Translations under genes and position numbers: made by a program
Shown: one piece after another, positions 27,114 through 39,430 of the stretch
Layout: each line of letters opens with the position of its first letter
Position numbering within the stretch: position 1 is the stretch's first letter
Assembly (NCBI GenBank): GCA_026874595.1
Contig: CM049316.1
Location: 62,975,176-63,039,175 of the forward strand
DNA length: 64,000 nucleotides
Direction of reading: 5' to 3'
Source of the DNA: Sipunculus nudus
Lineage: Eukaryota; Annelida; Sipuncula; Golfingiida; Sipunculidae
Notes under the pieces: generated by a model
What the model was told of the DNA's origin: nothing
Seen by the model: only the letters and a program-made list of their open reading frames with translations
Database searches by the model: none

Positions 27114-27839
27114 TTATTCGGAATTAATCACTGTAAAACTTGCAAAACAGTTCTCTGCCTCAGCTATTTCAAAAAGTATTATTGATACATTGTGGTACTA
27201 TTATGTTTGCTTTGGAAGTGATTTTCATCCACATGTTCTTAAAGCTCCTGAAGTCAATACAAAATGACTATTAAACCAGTCTTCATATCTGGTAATATCT
27301 AACTCAGTAGTTTTTTTTAGAAACCTCAGAATAAAATAATATGTGATTATATGTGAAAGTTTATCATACCTCCAAGTTCTTGAATTAAAATTTAAGCTAG
27401 GTAATGAAGATACAGCTGGACATAACACTAAAATCAAATCTGACTAATTATATGAGGTGCATAAGGATGTTTTTTACCATAATTTATTATTAACATCAGT
27501 CTGCACAGAATCACTTTTGATAAATACAGTACTATACAGCACATAAATACAGAATTTCATGCAGTCACAACCATTATGTACACTAAACAGAATTAAAAGT
27601 TTACAATTAGTGCAAATTGCCAGAACTTCTGCAAGGTTTCAATATGGTGGTTCACAATGTCAAAAGGGCTGGAGCATCGATGGTTCAAATGTGTGTCACT
27701 GTCAACAATTACTGTTGTTTTTCATAATGAAAACTAAAAAAATTTTGGCCTGTAGCTCCCACAAATAAGACCACAGTCACACACAGAGAGTGATCAGGGA
27801 GGGCTCTTCACAAAGTGATCTAAATGGTAAATACTACAT

Positions 27840-27950
27840 CAGATGTTTGTAGTCAGAGCCATTACAAAACGTGCCCTATTACTTCTCACACAAAGACTGT
27901 GCTGGACTATCTACTGAGCTAAAAATAGCTCCAGAATTGTAACACAAATA
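27840..27950 (-). mobile_element. tRNA-derived SINE-like repeat, copy 2
   Basis: On the minus strand it reads TTTTTAGCTCAGTAGATAG, a strong A-box-like sequence, and then GGGCACGTTTTGTAATGG. The latter is shared with the copy at 22880-23050. It is truncated or diverged, and no clear B box is seen. Confidence 0.5.
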
Positions 27951-28364
27951 TATGCACATGCTATCCTTGTTTGAGCTCATATGGACTGACCCTGTCCTCT
28001 CACAACCCCCTGTTGACATGACCACCAATGTATAATGATCCACTTTATATGTGCCATACTTCAGATGCAGGTGTCTTTCAAATACAAATTCATGACTAGA
28101 ATTTCACATTTTTCTGTTTTTACTGTTACCACTATTTATATTTCATTTTTTTTAACTGACAAAATAAGAAACTGCAAGGTAATTTATTGAGAGGGATAAA
28201 AATATGAGGTAACGTAATATTTATTTTTAACTCTCACAAATAAATAATTTCACAAAAATATTACCAATGCAAATTCAGTTCATAATTTGCATAGTTTAGT
28301 GTAAACTATTGAAACAACTGGAAAGTTTATAAGGACAGGAGTGTATTCACGAAAGACCTCACTT

Positions 28365-28427
28365 CACTGACAAAATGAAATTAGTCACTGACAAAATGAA
28401 ATTAGTCAACGACAAAATGAAATTAGT
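28365..28427. repeat. 21-bp tandem repeat, three units
   Basis: Three 21-bp units, CAYTGACAAAATGAAATTAGT-like, lie at 28365-28385, 28386-28406 and 28407-28427. Units 1 and 2 are identical, and unit 3 has CAAC in place of CACT. Confidence 0.95.
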
Positions 28428-28644
28428 CAACAGCAGCGAGTGCCAAACTATGAGGGCCACATGTGTGCAGCCTTCAAATTTATGCCCTTGTGGGGCTATA
28501 TCAATTGTCCAGTTCCAGACTCCTATCACAGTATACAGACTTGTGGAACTACCTTGTAAAATGAGATTTCAAGGTCAGGTTGTAAACAGAAATGGATGAT
28601 AGCATGCATGGAGACCTATATTATATAAGGTCTTTTAATAAATA

Positions 28645-28815
28645 CAGTAAAATCTCTATTTAGGTACCATATCAAAATAATGACAACTTGTTCATGGTTC
28701 CTTTCCTTTTTTGTTTTTAGGCATAATAATATAACACCTCACTCAGACGACCACCTCGGAAATGTGACTACTTTATAAAGGTCTGATTGGCGGTTGTTAT
28801 TTCTCAGTTTTACTG
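28645..28815. mobile_element. mariner-like MITE
   Basis: This 171-bp element is flanked by TA (28643-28644 and 28816-28817). Its ends are CAGTAAAATCTC and, in reverse complement, CAGTAAAACTGAG. It has no coding capacity. Confidence 0.6.
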
Positions 28816-29150
28816 TATGTCAACTTAAATTTCAAATGAACAAAAAATTTTTTGTGTGTGAAAATAACTTTATTATTCAGTAAAGGTAGTTTTTGTTGAA
28901 TGTGACCTGACAGAGACCTTACAGATGTTCTAAGCGGTCCTTGGGGAGAAAAGTTTGCCCACTTCTGGTCTACAACCAAGTTGCTGCACCAAAGTGCTGG
29001 GATGAAGGCATACTTGACTTCAGAGTAATTGGCCACAATATTAAGTACATTGACCTGGGCAGCATCATAAAAAAGGTACAGGTATTGTTCCTTAACTGGC
29101 TTGTTACAGGGGGTTCACCCTGAGGTTAAAACCCACTTAATAAAACTTAC

Positions 29151-29224
29151 CTCTTGTGTTGGTCGCCATGTCTGCCACGCGCTGGAACGCTTCCAAGAAA
29201 GCCCCTGTGGCCTGTATTGTGGCC
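29151..29224 (-). CDS. MTSS1: MTSS1-like coding exon 3
   Basis: This is a 74-nt internal exon with acceptor ttttattacag at its right side and donor gtaagt at its left side (minus strand). It completes the Arg codon split by intron 2, then encodes ATIQATGAFLEAFQRVADM and ATNTR, residues 46-69. It ends one base into the next codon (G, consistent with the conserved Gly). The AFLxAFQxVADMATNTRG block is one of the most conserved stretches of MIM/MTSS1 I-BAR domains. Intron 2 upstream is only about 0.8 kb. The next exon must begin in phase 1 and was not found inside the window. Confidence 0.95.
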
Positions 29225-30027
29225 CTGTAATAAAATGAAAGGTATTAGTCAGGAGCAATATTACAGCTTGGAATTTATAAATCTTTACCGGTATACATAA
29301 ATGACATGCAGCCTACACGGGTGAAAAATATATGGTTATGACAAATGGAGGATTTAGATACGTATCTGGAGAGGTGCTATCCTGCAGGAAAATATCTTAT
29401 ATTAACAGTGAATGGAATAATAAAGTAACACTCATACATGTTGAAATTGTATTATTATATGATATACTATATATAAATCCTTTACTTAATCATAGAACTT
29501 TGTTGGACTGAAACCATGTTATTTCTATAATATCGCATATTTTTTTGGGAGGGACCAACCAGTCAACCACAGAAAGTTTCTGTGATATTTCCTCATTTTA
29601 AGGTTATTAATAAAATAAAATAAACAATCTTTGCAGTATAAAGCAGGTACAAATATTAGCAAATCCAAGTTATTACTGAAACCTTACTCTGAGCTATCAT
29701 TTGGACATGAGCCCTTTATAATAACCTGCACAAATATGTGTGCAGACCAGAAGCGGATCCAGGGGAGGGGTCCAGGGGGTCCGGACCCCCCTTTTTCAGC
29801 TACTGCAACCCTTTTCAAAGGTTTCAGACCAATTTTTGTAGCCTGGACCCCTTTTCCGGACCTGGGGACCCTTTTTTCAGGTTTTTCACAAGTCCACCTG
29901 AGTTGGACCCCTCCTTTTCCTAAATTCTGGATCCGCCCCTGCAGATTGTTCTAGTCAACAGTCAGTCTTATTCAACAAATTTACTTTACAAACTGATATT
30001 TAGTTCATTTATATTTATCAACCTCAC
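29225..30027 (-). other. intron 2 of MTSS1-like gene
   Basis: This 803-bp intron begins with gtgagg at 30027 and ends with ttattacag at 29225. It interrupts an Arg codon (phase 2). It carries a 194-bp hAT-like element at 29748-29941; the rest is AT-rich and featureless. Confidence 0.9.
29748..29941. mobile_element. hAT-like non-autonomous element, copy 1 (in intron 2)
   Basis: This 194-bp element has terminal inverted repeats CAGAAGCGGATCCAG and, in reverse complement, CAGGGGCGGATCCAG. It is flanked by CAGAC (29743-29747) and CAGAT (29942-29946), a 5-bp target duplication with one change. The interior is a series of GGACCC/GGGTCC motifs. Its relative at 62306-62511 has the same structure. 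CAG-ending termini with 5-bp duplications are known in some hAT groups, so the superfamily call is an inference. Confidence 0.75.
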
Positions 30028-30089
30028 CTTAATGCTGTGTGTAGTTTGGCTGACTTTCCAAGGAAATCCTCCCATACTGGGGAGCTTTG
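30028..30089 (-). CDS. MTSS1: MTSS1-like coding exon 2
   Basis: This is a 62-nt internal exon. On the minus strand it is preceded by a pyrimidine-rich acceptor (tgtttttcag) and followed by a consensus donor (gtgagg). It starts in phase 0 and ends two bases into an Arg codon. The peptide QSSPVWEDFLGKSAKLHTAL matches the conserved PVWEDF and KLH segment of the I-BAR domain, residues 25-44 of this protein. In known MIM/MTSS1 proteins this segment follows the exon-1 peptide directly. No stop or frameshift is present. Confidence 0.95.
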
Positions 30090-30594
30090 CTGAAAAACAG
30101 GAAATACAGAAACTGTAAACATATCTGACTTGAGTTGTCTTCACATATCATACATTTTGTAATATACTTAAAAGATCTGCTAATACAAAAGTCTCAGCTC
30201 ATACATTAAATCAGAGTCAAACACAAATAAAAACACTCTATATCAACCATTTACTTTCTCTTGGGCCTTAGCCAAACATACACAGTGGGGATTTACTCAT
30301 TCTGAATCCAGTCAGAGTTGTGTGTTTGCATGCATGCTGACATGATTATTCAAAAGGTTTTAAACAGTTTTTGAAGAATCTGTCACCATGTTTGTTTGTG
30401 GAAGGAGAAGCGCGTACTGTTAAAGCCTTAGAAAACAGAGTTGTTGTTCCTCAGCTTAATACCAGAGATGCTCACCAAAATAACAGTAACAAGTTTATAG
30501 TCCTAAATATTAAAAAGTTATTTTTAAAGGATAGGTCCATGGCCTGTTGGTGACCCTATCTAATGAATGAGGATTAAGGTATCCATATGATAAG

Positions 30595-30825
30595 AAGGAC
30601 ATGTTATTTTTAAGCTTTCTGGATTTTAGGTTTTGTATGCACAGGGTTAGGAATAATCCAGAAGTCACAACCTGTTGTTAAGACAGAGTGAATCTCTGAG
30701 GTTCGATAACGAGATTTCACCATTATGCCACTGAGGCAAGGACAGGGTTTGAACCAGGGACCTTGAGCTCTGTAATCTACGGCCTTGACCATGCACTCGG
30801 TTATGTCCTACCCCCTGAATATTAA
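30595..30825 (-). mobile_element. tRNA-derived SINE, copy 2
   Basis: On the minus strand a head with CCGAGTGCATGGTCAAGGC (A-box region) is followed by AGGTCCCTGGTTCAAACC, a good B box. A body then follows with GTGAAATCTCGTTATCG, ACAACAGGTTGTGACTTC, GATTATTCCTAACCC and the tail AATCCAGAAAGC. Copy 1 at 6542-6790 has the same order of parts. The tRNA-like head plus shared body defines a SINE. Confidence 0.7.
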
Positions 30826-31290
30826 AAAGTTACCTGTATTACTATATCCAGGTATTACTTCTATTGTGTTATCTATAGATCAATACAGACCTGAGTGTTT
30901 GATCTGCACATGACTGATGGTTCTTTACAGTTACCTCTGCTGAGGTTATGTTTTTATCTCTGTTTGTTTGTTGGTTGATTTGTTGGCAAGATCAGGCAAA
31001 AACTACTGAACCAACTTCAAAAGCATCATTATGCAGAGGTAGGTGGTCCATGGACCAGGGCAGGTCTATCTAAAGTTATATGTTGTGGCATGGAATTTGG
31101 ATATAATTATTAGGGCATACCCTGTGGGATTTGTTTTCCCTTGGTGGAGGTATGCACTTTACTGAGTGCTATTCAACTTTCCTATTAAATGGGTAGTCTG
31201 GTATGCAGCTGATGACCAAAAGAGACCAGAAACCCCGAATTTTTCAGGTGCAAGAAGACTTCACTTCAGAAACTCTGAATGGTGAATGAA

Positions 31291-32135
31291 AATGGTATCC
31301 ACACTTGGTTTGCATCTTAAATGGATAACACTAAACCGGTTTACTTTAGTCTCAAAGTAGTGTGCTTGGTATCTACATTGTAGTTTGCTTGAAAATTGGT
31401 TTATTCAACACAGTGTGAGTTTGCTATCCGCTCTGGGGTCATAATCTGATTCAGCTCTACAAGCACTCTCTTGTGCAATGCAATCTGGGGCAGCATGAAG
31501 GTTAGCGGTCAAAGCTGTTTGCTGAAACTGGACTCAGTTATGCCGATGACGAAAAACTTGTTAAAAACTTGCATATTCGAGGAAACCCGGTTAAACGGTC
31601 CAAATGGCCGAAATCGCAAGTACAAGGGCTATGGGTCTCGAAGCAGTGTCGTTCACAGGAGCGAGTTTGGCTCTCTAATGACATGGCTGGGTTTCTGCTG
31701 CTGGGATCGGTGGAGGGAATGTGGGTTGCTTCTGGCTTTGTGGCTGCGGATGCTGTAGCTTTCTAAAAATGACAACGGATCGAGATGGATGGTGGCACCC
31801 TCTACGGCTCCCTGCTTGGCTTGGCACTGCGACTGTTGGCTTGGAGAACATGCTTAAGGAGTGACAGGGCTAAGGTCTTGACCGCAGCAACCTGTAGGGC
31901 TGCTCGATGAGGGTATACTTCTTTTGGCTTGACTGGACTCATTTTGACTAGAAGGGGACTTGCCTTAACGCACTTGAAACCACTTTACTGTAAACAGTGT
32001 ACTAGATTAAAGTAAACTAGACTACTGTAGCCCACCCTTCATGCAGACTACAGTAAACCAAAGCAGATTAGTGAGCCAGTTTGGACAGAATAAACCGATT
32101 CACGATCCACATTAATTGCAAGTGTAGATACAGCC
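31291..32135. mobile_element. non-autonomous DNA transposon with short TIRs
   Basis: The left end GGTATCCACACTTG pairs with the reverse complement of the right end, GGCTGTATCTACACTTG, with a 2-3-bp gap. Between them lies about 840 bp with subterminal repeats (GTATCYACA, GTTTACTTTAG) and a central segment, 31470-31770, richer in G+C. That segment is open in several frames without a recognisable domain. Its composition contrasts with the surrounding intron. Confidence 0.45.
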
Positions 32136-35100
32136 AAACATGTTGACAGCCACAAATGAGTCATGTGCAGCCAGATGACCAGAATGATACAAAGATGACA
32201 CCAGGGATGGTTATCTCTACAATTCAGCACATTTTGACAGCAAAGCCAGACAGGGCCTTTTGATACATGATGCTAGATGACCCACCAGGAATTATAGCAG
32301 ACCCATTATCCCTAACTCTGAACACTGGGCACACACCATGAGTTATCACAATTACCATGAGCGAAGGCCTTTCCAGCCTCTGTTATGCATATATTAATAC
32401 CTAAAGTTGGTGAGTTTTACATTTCAGGTAGGGATGGGCTGATGATCGAATATAACTGACAATCAGTTGCGAAATGTCCATTGACTGATCTTGCAGTGCC
32501 ATAACTGATTGCAATTTTTTGCACAAAACTTAGGCTTTTTGATGAGGATATGTGTGCTTTTATACAGATTATGCAAGCAGACTAGAGAAAAGTCTATGTT
32601 TACTAAAAAACTTAATTTTTATTTTAACAATTAACACTTGTAAATGTTTTGTAAAATAATGAAAATTAGCATATGATCCTATGATCTCTCAGGATACTTG
32701 TATTACATAATCAGTATCTAACACTTAGTGCTTCTGTTTCAAGTTTACTTATTCTTTTTCTCATGGCATGCACATGCCCATGAGTTTTCAGCTTAATAGT
32801 GTTGCATCTGAATTCCTATATCCTATAGATGAAGGATCACAATGAAGGATCCCCCTATGGCATTATGAACAAGAAAATGTGTAATACATGTACAAGGTTA
32901 CTCTGGTGATGCATGACAGCTGATATATGATACATGAAATTGATGTTATATCAAATTGCTGTATACAATATTTATTTTCCACTTCTTTTCCACTCCTGAC
33001 TAAACTATGTGTTAAGTTATTGTTTAAGGCCCAACACTGGTGGAACAACTCTGGACCACAATTCCCTTTAATTCCTTATATGAATATTACCGAAAAACCT
33101 ATATACTTTGTTTTTTATCAGATTTCAATTTATTTGCAAATCAAATCCTTCATTTCACAATCAACATGTCACATGATTCACGATTTGTTTTGTATTCAGC
33201 TTCCCAGCATTTTCACTTACACAAATTGAGGATTAAATACTAGAAACCATGTCATGGTGATATATTAGACAAATGAGATTTCATCATATTTCATATTGCC
33301 ATAACAGAAAATGATGAGTGTAACCCTTGCAAGGTGTATCCTAATAATATGTAATTGAGTCTTTCAATTTTGTCACTTTTGGCAACATTTCATCATTTAC
33401 AACATGCAACCTAGGATTTAATAGGCAGTGTTCCGCTTTGATATTCAAAACCCACGAATGCCCAAAGGTTATGCACACCCCACTCTGACAGGAAATCTAT
33501 TACCTGTATTTACAATAAGACTTAATGACAAAATGCATGCATTTCAAATGGTGCATGCGCTGCATTGCACAGCATAAAAGATCATAGCAGTTCTCAACTC
33601 TCTTGTCTGACGGTAGTGCTGGCAACTATCCATGATACCAAGTTACAAGTATCTAAAAGGTCATAATGCTCAGTTGAAGACATTACAGGTGTCTACTTGT
33701 TAAAAGCATACATACAGCACCAGTGGTTTTGTGTTGTGGCAGTGACCTGATTTCATATCAGCTGATCATGTATATATTTATACATACAAATATAACATAC
33801 TTAAGTATTTATAAACACAAAAGCACTCGATAGCATTAATAGTTACATTGCCTATCAATGTGATACCAAATGTTTTTGTCTATCTTTTTACAACAATTGT
33901 TCACAATGAAGAGTCTACCTCCATCAAGAAAGGTTCATGGTAGCCACAGTATCAGTACTGAAGTCCTGAATAAATTACTGTAAGATCTATTTTTGGAAAT
34001 TAAAATTTTTCTTTTTAACAATAGTTCTCTGGACTGGTATCGGGACTGTTGGCATGATTTCCGCCAGCATTTTACACAAAATAAATAAAGATATTAGTTT
34101 ATCATTATCATACCCTATATAGCACATTGTACTGAGTCTAGGGGCTGCTAACTGATTATAAATTTAAATTTACATTGTCAGCTCACTGCACACATCAACT
34201 GGTGGTTTCATTCAGCATGAAAACATTTTGCGAGATCTAAATATTTTAGCAGCTAGTTCAATTAAACCTTCTGCCTGCAGCTCATCAAAACTAAGTATAT
34301 TCTGCCTACAGAGATAATATCAACAATGAGTCTAATCAAATGATGTAAAGTTTCAAGATTTAGTGTCAGTGCAACCAACGATTGCACCAACAACCTAATA
34401 TAATTTGCAGATGATGGCGTGGTCATCCTCTAAGTGTTTCTCCAACTTCTACTTTAAAGATATAGGTCTCATGCCCACGAAACTTTCAGCAGATAAATTT
34501 TCACCCTGGGACTATCCTTGGAGAACTTTCTTGTAGTGCTGGTATTTCCTTCCCCTCATTAAATGCTGACCTTGCACGAATTTTGAAACCACTACATGGT
34601 TAAGCTAACCTTTAGTGTACTGACTAAAAAGCTGATGTTACAAGTCATAAGTCGGAATTAAGGGTATACTGCTAGTATGATTCTATGAATATTTCAACAG
34701 TACAATCCTGTATACATGTTTGCTGAAACAGAGGTCAGTGTGAAATTTCATATTCAAATTAATGGAAATGAAATATAATAATATTTATGAGGTCAAAATA
34801 GAATTATTTGAAAAATGTCACATTTTTTGGTAACATAGGTCTACCTGTGTTAACATACAAAGCAAGGAGATACATGCTAATTTACATAAAATTCAGGTCA
34901 CAGTGGCCTACTTTTTGTTTACGTTTTGCATGAGAACTATCCCAAAGGTATCTGAAGGCTGTACCAGCTGTAAGTAGCATCAATTGTTCATGAATATCAG
35001 CATGATGCAGATGTAAACAGACAACCAACAGCATCTGAGTATCACTATCAGTACCGGTATCAGAACATACCCAAGATGTAAACAACTGATCCCAAATACT

Positions 35101-37892
35101 TAAAGACAACTGTGTATTAAAAAGAAAACAATCAGCTCAGACACTGAACAGGAAAGGGTGGTCCATGTGATAGATCTTCCTTAGTGACCTGATACATCAC
35201 ACGAACACTACATTATCAAAATTCAGCATCAAAAACAGCCAGGGAATGCCGTATAATGCAGACTAAACTATTCATGCAGGAAAGTAGAATACCCCCGTTA
35301 TTTGCCACGCAAATGATGATCAGCACATCTGTTAAAATCATGTCCTGGGGATGGAAGTAAACAGATCCAGTGTGAAAGCATTTCCCATTTGTCAGGGAAG
35401 ATGACAAAAAGCATGGGAGGTGTAAACAACAGCATGTTCATGGGAGACACGGATGCTACAAAACATGCACATTTATCATGGGCCTCTGTGAATTATCAGT
35501 GAGAGCATCATGTATAAGCCACTTTCACCCCTTTTACAAACAAAACTGTTTACAAACATATTTATCAGAGTGGATTGGTCAAATCTGTTTCAAACCATAT
35601 AGTGCATTCACACAGGCATCTAGCCCCAATGCACAAGGTGTACATTTCACATATGGAACAAAGTAACAACATGCTACACATGCGGATAATTCAATTTCCA
35701 TGGAAACAGTTTGAAACCAACTCATGAGCTGGATTCAAACCATTTTAGGTAGAAACGGTTTGAAAACCATTGGGATACCCCTGAAAAAAGTGAAAGTACA
35801 TATATCTCTATGGATAATTGTACTAAAAAAATAAATTTGAATATATTATTAATAGTCTTCACATTTTTAAACAGCTACTACCAGTATTAATTAGAGGATT
35901 CTTTTCATATATTTGTCCAATTAGATTCTCTTTCAAGTTTCAGTAAGCCAGTATGTCACAAAGTTACATGTGACCACATGAGCACCTAATACCGAAGAAC
36001 ACAATTTGCAAAGTCATCTGGTTCATTCAGAGACACCCAATTATGCGCATCATACAAGTCTTCTCATGTCCCTATAGGTGACCTCATCACCGGCAACCCT
36101 GCTCCAGACCAGTGCTTGCTAACTAGTTGTAATGTAAAGGCCTGCCCTGTAAATTCAAGCTATCCTGATCTCTTGGGTCAATCAGATATTGGCTAAAACC
36201 TGTCACTGTTCAATAAAATTCTACATCTTCTAGAGAAATGGTAATATTTTTAGTTTCAGTGTGCTTTACAAGATTAATATTCTGATGTACATGTTCAAAA
36301 CATCTTTTAAGGAACATGGGAGATAAAATATGCAACCAAAGTTGCCAATGTGTGCCAAAACTGAGTGCAGAAAAAGTACTGGCGACTGATAAATTTTTTT
36401 GTCTGTCATCTCATGGCATGCAATGTACAGTTTGCTAGTTTTATCTCCAAAACATGTTAAACAGAACTTGTAAAGCACTCAAAATCTGACAGATTGTAGA
36501 TGAATTTTTCCCAAGGATAAAATTGTCAACACCCTTGACTCTATAAACAATCACATAATCAGTTAAGGGTGTCACATCGAAATATCTGGTCCCACTGCGT
36601 TCTGGCGACAATGTTTCACCAAATACTGGAAAAATCACAAGGGCTGTACCAGCACACTGGAGCACATGTTGATTTAACATGTGGCATAAACCATGACTGT
36701 TGATTTCAGTGAAAGTGTCCACCCACTGCTGGGAATAACATGTGATGTGTCTTGATACTGTATTAATATAGTAAAACGCTGAATGTCAAAAATGTATCAT
36801 TTTAAATGCCTTCATAATAAAGATAATTCATTTTACTGTCATAAATATACTACAGGTATATATATACAACCTTCTATCATGAAAGTAATTTGGACATATA
36901 TATATATTTATTTAACTATTTTACTATTAAATCAGCCAAATTCCTAATTCAGAGTTCCATTTATTCATTTGAACTCAATGAATGTGATTACAAACAGTAT
37001 CTATCAGCTAACAGTCCACTAAGGCATCCAGACACCATACTAACAAATAGATCACTTTATCATGTCATAAATCAATTATATCTTGATGGAGTACTATTTT
37101 GCCACTGACTATAAAATTTACTGATATGAGCTCAGCCAAATGGTTAAGTGGTCTTTTTATACTTTTCACTGTAACATTATAACAACAAACTAATAATAAA
37201 AGAGTAAATGTCCCCACATTTTAGTGAAGAACAACCCACAGATTCACTAACTGATCAATATGAACATGAAACTTGGTATTTTGTCATTTTCATACTGCTC
37301 TAATATGGTTAACTAAGCCAAAAAAAAAGTGTTATTTAGCCGATAAAACAAAATTAACATGTACCCAAGACAAAAGGGTTAACATGTTCATTTCTCAGAA
37401 GTGACTCCATGCAGATATTGCAGGGCTTTTAGTAACATGGGAGTAAGCGTCTGTGACGCTAAAAATCTAACTCGGTCGCATGGTTCTGAGGGTCCAAGCG
37501 CCCAACCAGACCCACAAAAATTCTGGCTGTTGGACTGACAGAATCAAAGGTTTTCCTTTGTAGACATAAAAGACAACACAAATATCAACACTTCAAAATT
37601 TGACACAGATCCCATTGGGACGAGCCATATTAATTGAAATGTGACACACTAAACTATGGCCTGAGCTTCCCGGCCTCTTCACTTCTTCTTCCTATTGAAA
37701 GCTTTGTATTGCTGTGCTATCAGTATCACTGAGCTATATAAAATATGAGCTCTTACAGGAAAAGGTAGATGCGGCTTACAACCACTAACTGTCTCTCACA
37801 TGTTTCAGACAAAATTAACTAATTTATGAATCTCATATTTGAATACAACAAATTTGGATGGTGTGTTTTTTAAAGTTACTTATTATGACATG

Positions 37893-38463
37893 TATATGTC
37901 AAAGACGAGATTGAAATCCAAGCAAATTTTAAATTTGCCTAGACGAGATTGTGATTGTGTTCTTGCCTAGGCAAGATTGTAATTGTGATCTGGTTTAGAT
38001 GGATTTTAAACTCGCCTAGACAAGATCACAATTGCAATCTTGCCTAGGTGAGATTAAAATCCATCATGGAGCAGGTTAGGAATTTTATCTCGCCTGGATT
38101 TCAAACTCGTCTATGTCAACTAAAATGCATAATATATTAGGAAATCAGACCAGATCACTATTTTAATCTAACCTAGGCAGATTTTAAACTCGCCTAAGTG
38201 ATATCAGGCGGATTTTAAACTCGCCTGGATGATACCAGACAGATTTTAAACTCACCTAGGCGAGATTAAAATCCTGGCCTGCTCCATGATGGAATTTAAT
38301 CTTGCCTAGGCGAGACTGCGATTGTTATCTTGTCTAGGCGAGTTTAAAATTCTTCTAGGCGTGATCACAAATGCAATCTCGCCTAAGCAAGATCACAATT
38401 GCACGATTTCTTGTCTAACCAAATTTAAATCTGCCTGGATTTCAATCTTGTCTCTTACATATA
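37893..38463. mobile_element. foldback element of CCTAGGCGAG family, short copy
   Basis: It starts TATATGTCAAAGACGAGATT and ends in the reverse complement of TATATGTAAGAGACAAGATT. It consists of a truncated left arm (about 37893-38110) and a full right arm (about 38120-38463) with essentially no spacer. Both arms are built from repeated short palindromes of the type CTCGCCTAGGCGAG, separated by ATTTTAAA or ATTGCGATTGTGAT spacers. Many copies have decayed by transitions. The internal block GCATAATATATTAGG to CACTATTTTAATC matches the right arm of the long copy at 42454-44599. Confidence 0.85.
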
Positions 38464-39299
38464 AATATAAAACTGCTGATACATAACTGGGTGAAATTCC
38501 AGGCACTGTTCTGTCATTCAGTGACAACAAAATATAAGCTCTGGGTGGCTACATTTTACTACAGGAAAAAGTAAAACCTTTGATGTGATGATATTTTTCC
38601 TGAAGTGCTCAAAAACAAGTGACCAATGGGTCATGACATTCCGTTATCTAGCATGACATTAAAGACTATCAATCACAACAGGAATTTTATCATCGGAAAA
38701 AACAAACTGAGATTAACTTCAGATATATCATCTTGACCTTTGAGAGTATGGAAGAAAAACTGGTGTGTCAAATTTGTAGAAAAAAATATATATATATATG
38801 CAGTGCTTCAAAAGTTATAATGGTCATAATAATCCTAGATATCTGCAGACCAAACTAGAAGATCAAGGTCAAAGTCACCATTTTTCAAGCACATATGAGA
38901 ACTTTGTTAAAACAACTTGTGTATTACATTTTAGGGGGAAAATCTGTAGTACTTACTTAAAAAGTTATGGTGTTCAAAAGAAATCCTATTTATTTCTGTA
39001 GGTTAGACCTTATAATTCAAGGTCAAGGTTATCAGTTTTTAAAGTAACAGATCTGCAATTGATACTGTGTGGAAAAATCTGTAATTAAATTTGAAGAAAA
39101 AATATTCACTACTTCACACTTTTGAAGAGTTCAAAAGCAGGTTCTTGCTTTATAGTTCACAAAAGATAGGTCATTGAGACCTATGGGTTTCCAATGAGAT
39201 TTTTAAAGCCCTCCCCCCCCCCCTTGTATGTGAAGTGTGAAGTTAGAAGATTCTAGGTTTTATGGTTAACATTTGTGCCCTGCTAACTGATGGTCAGAC

Positions 39300-39430
39300 A
39301 GTTGCAAGGTTGGCAAGTTTTATGGCAGGAAGGTTTTAACCATAGGTTATAACCTGGTTAAAACTGCCCCGTCTAAAACAGGTTTTAGGCAGATTTTAGG
39401 CACCAAAGGTGACTAAACCCTATTTTTTTT
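39300..39430. repeat. TTTTAGGCAG-rich repeat, block 1
   Basis: The block contains GGTTTTAACC-like palindromes, GGTTATAACC and ACAGGTTTTAGGCAGATTTT. It is related to block 2 at 42205-42320. An AAGGTTGGCAAGTTTTA at its left resembles, in the opposite sense, the CCAACCCTGG end of block 2. The two may be termini of one older element now split by the 40459-41888 insertion. Confidence 0.4.

Larger units (their letters stand above)
1..29150 (-). other. intron 3 of MTSS1-like gene (partial) and its empty stretches
   Basis: This is the part of intron 3 inside the window, at least 29 kb. Apart from the repeats listed separately, I see no supported gene. Stretches with only unremarkable AT-rich DNA are about 1-2750 (one G11 run at 201-211), 3011-4548 (the interior of the inverted-repeat element), 7850-9400, 9900-14480 (a G-rich run near 10452-10468 and C13 at 10622-10634), 14540-16560, 16940-20390, 20560-22490, 23100-23640, 24060-25850, 25920-26715, 27120-27840 and 28820-29150. 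I looked for later I-BAR exons on the minus strand, especially the Trp/Lys-rich middle helices, and found none with matching splice sites. Confidence 0.6.

Noticed and set aside
30700-30800. Possible tRNA gene (good B box)
   Set aside because: The head does not fold into a full cloverleaf with a matched acceptor stem, and it continues into a repeated body, so it is a SINE.
31471-31766. Overlapping plus-strand ORFs of 95 and 65 codons
   Set aside because: They lie in the centre of a non-autonomous element where several frames are open on both strands, and no transposase motif was seen.
36441-36722. 93-codon minus-strand ORF with protein-like composition
   Set aside because: No family is recognised, no promoter or splice context was found, and it lies in intron 1. 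It may be a decayed coding fragment but I cannot support a gene.
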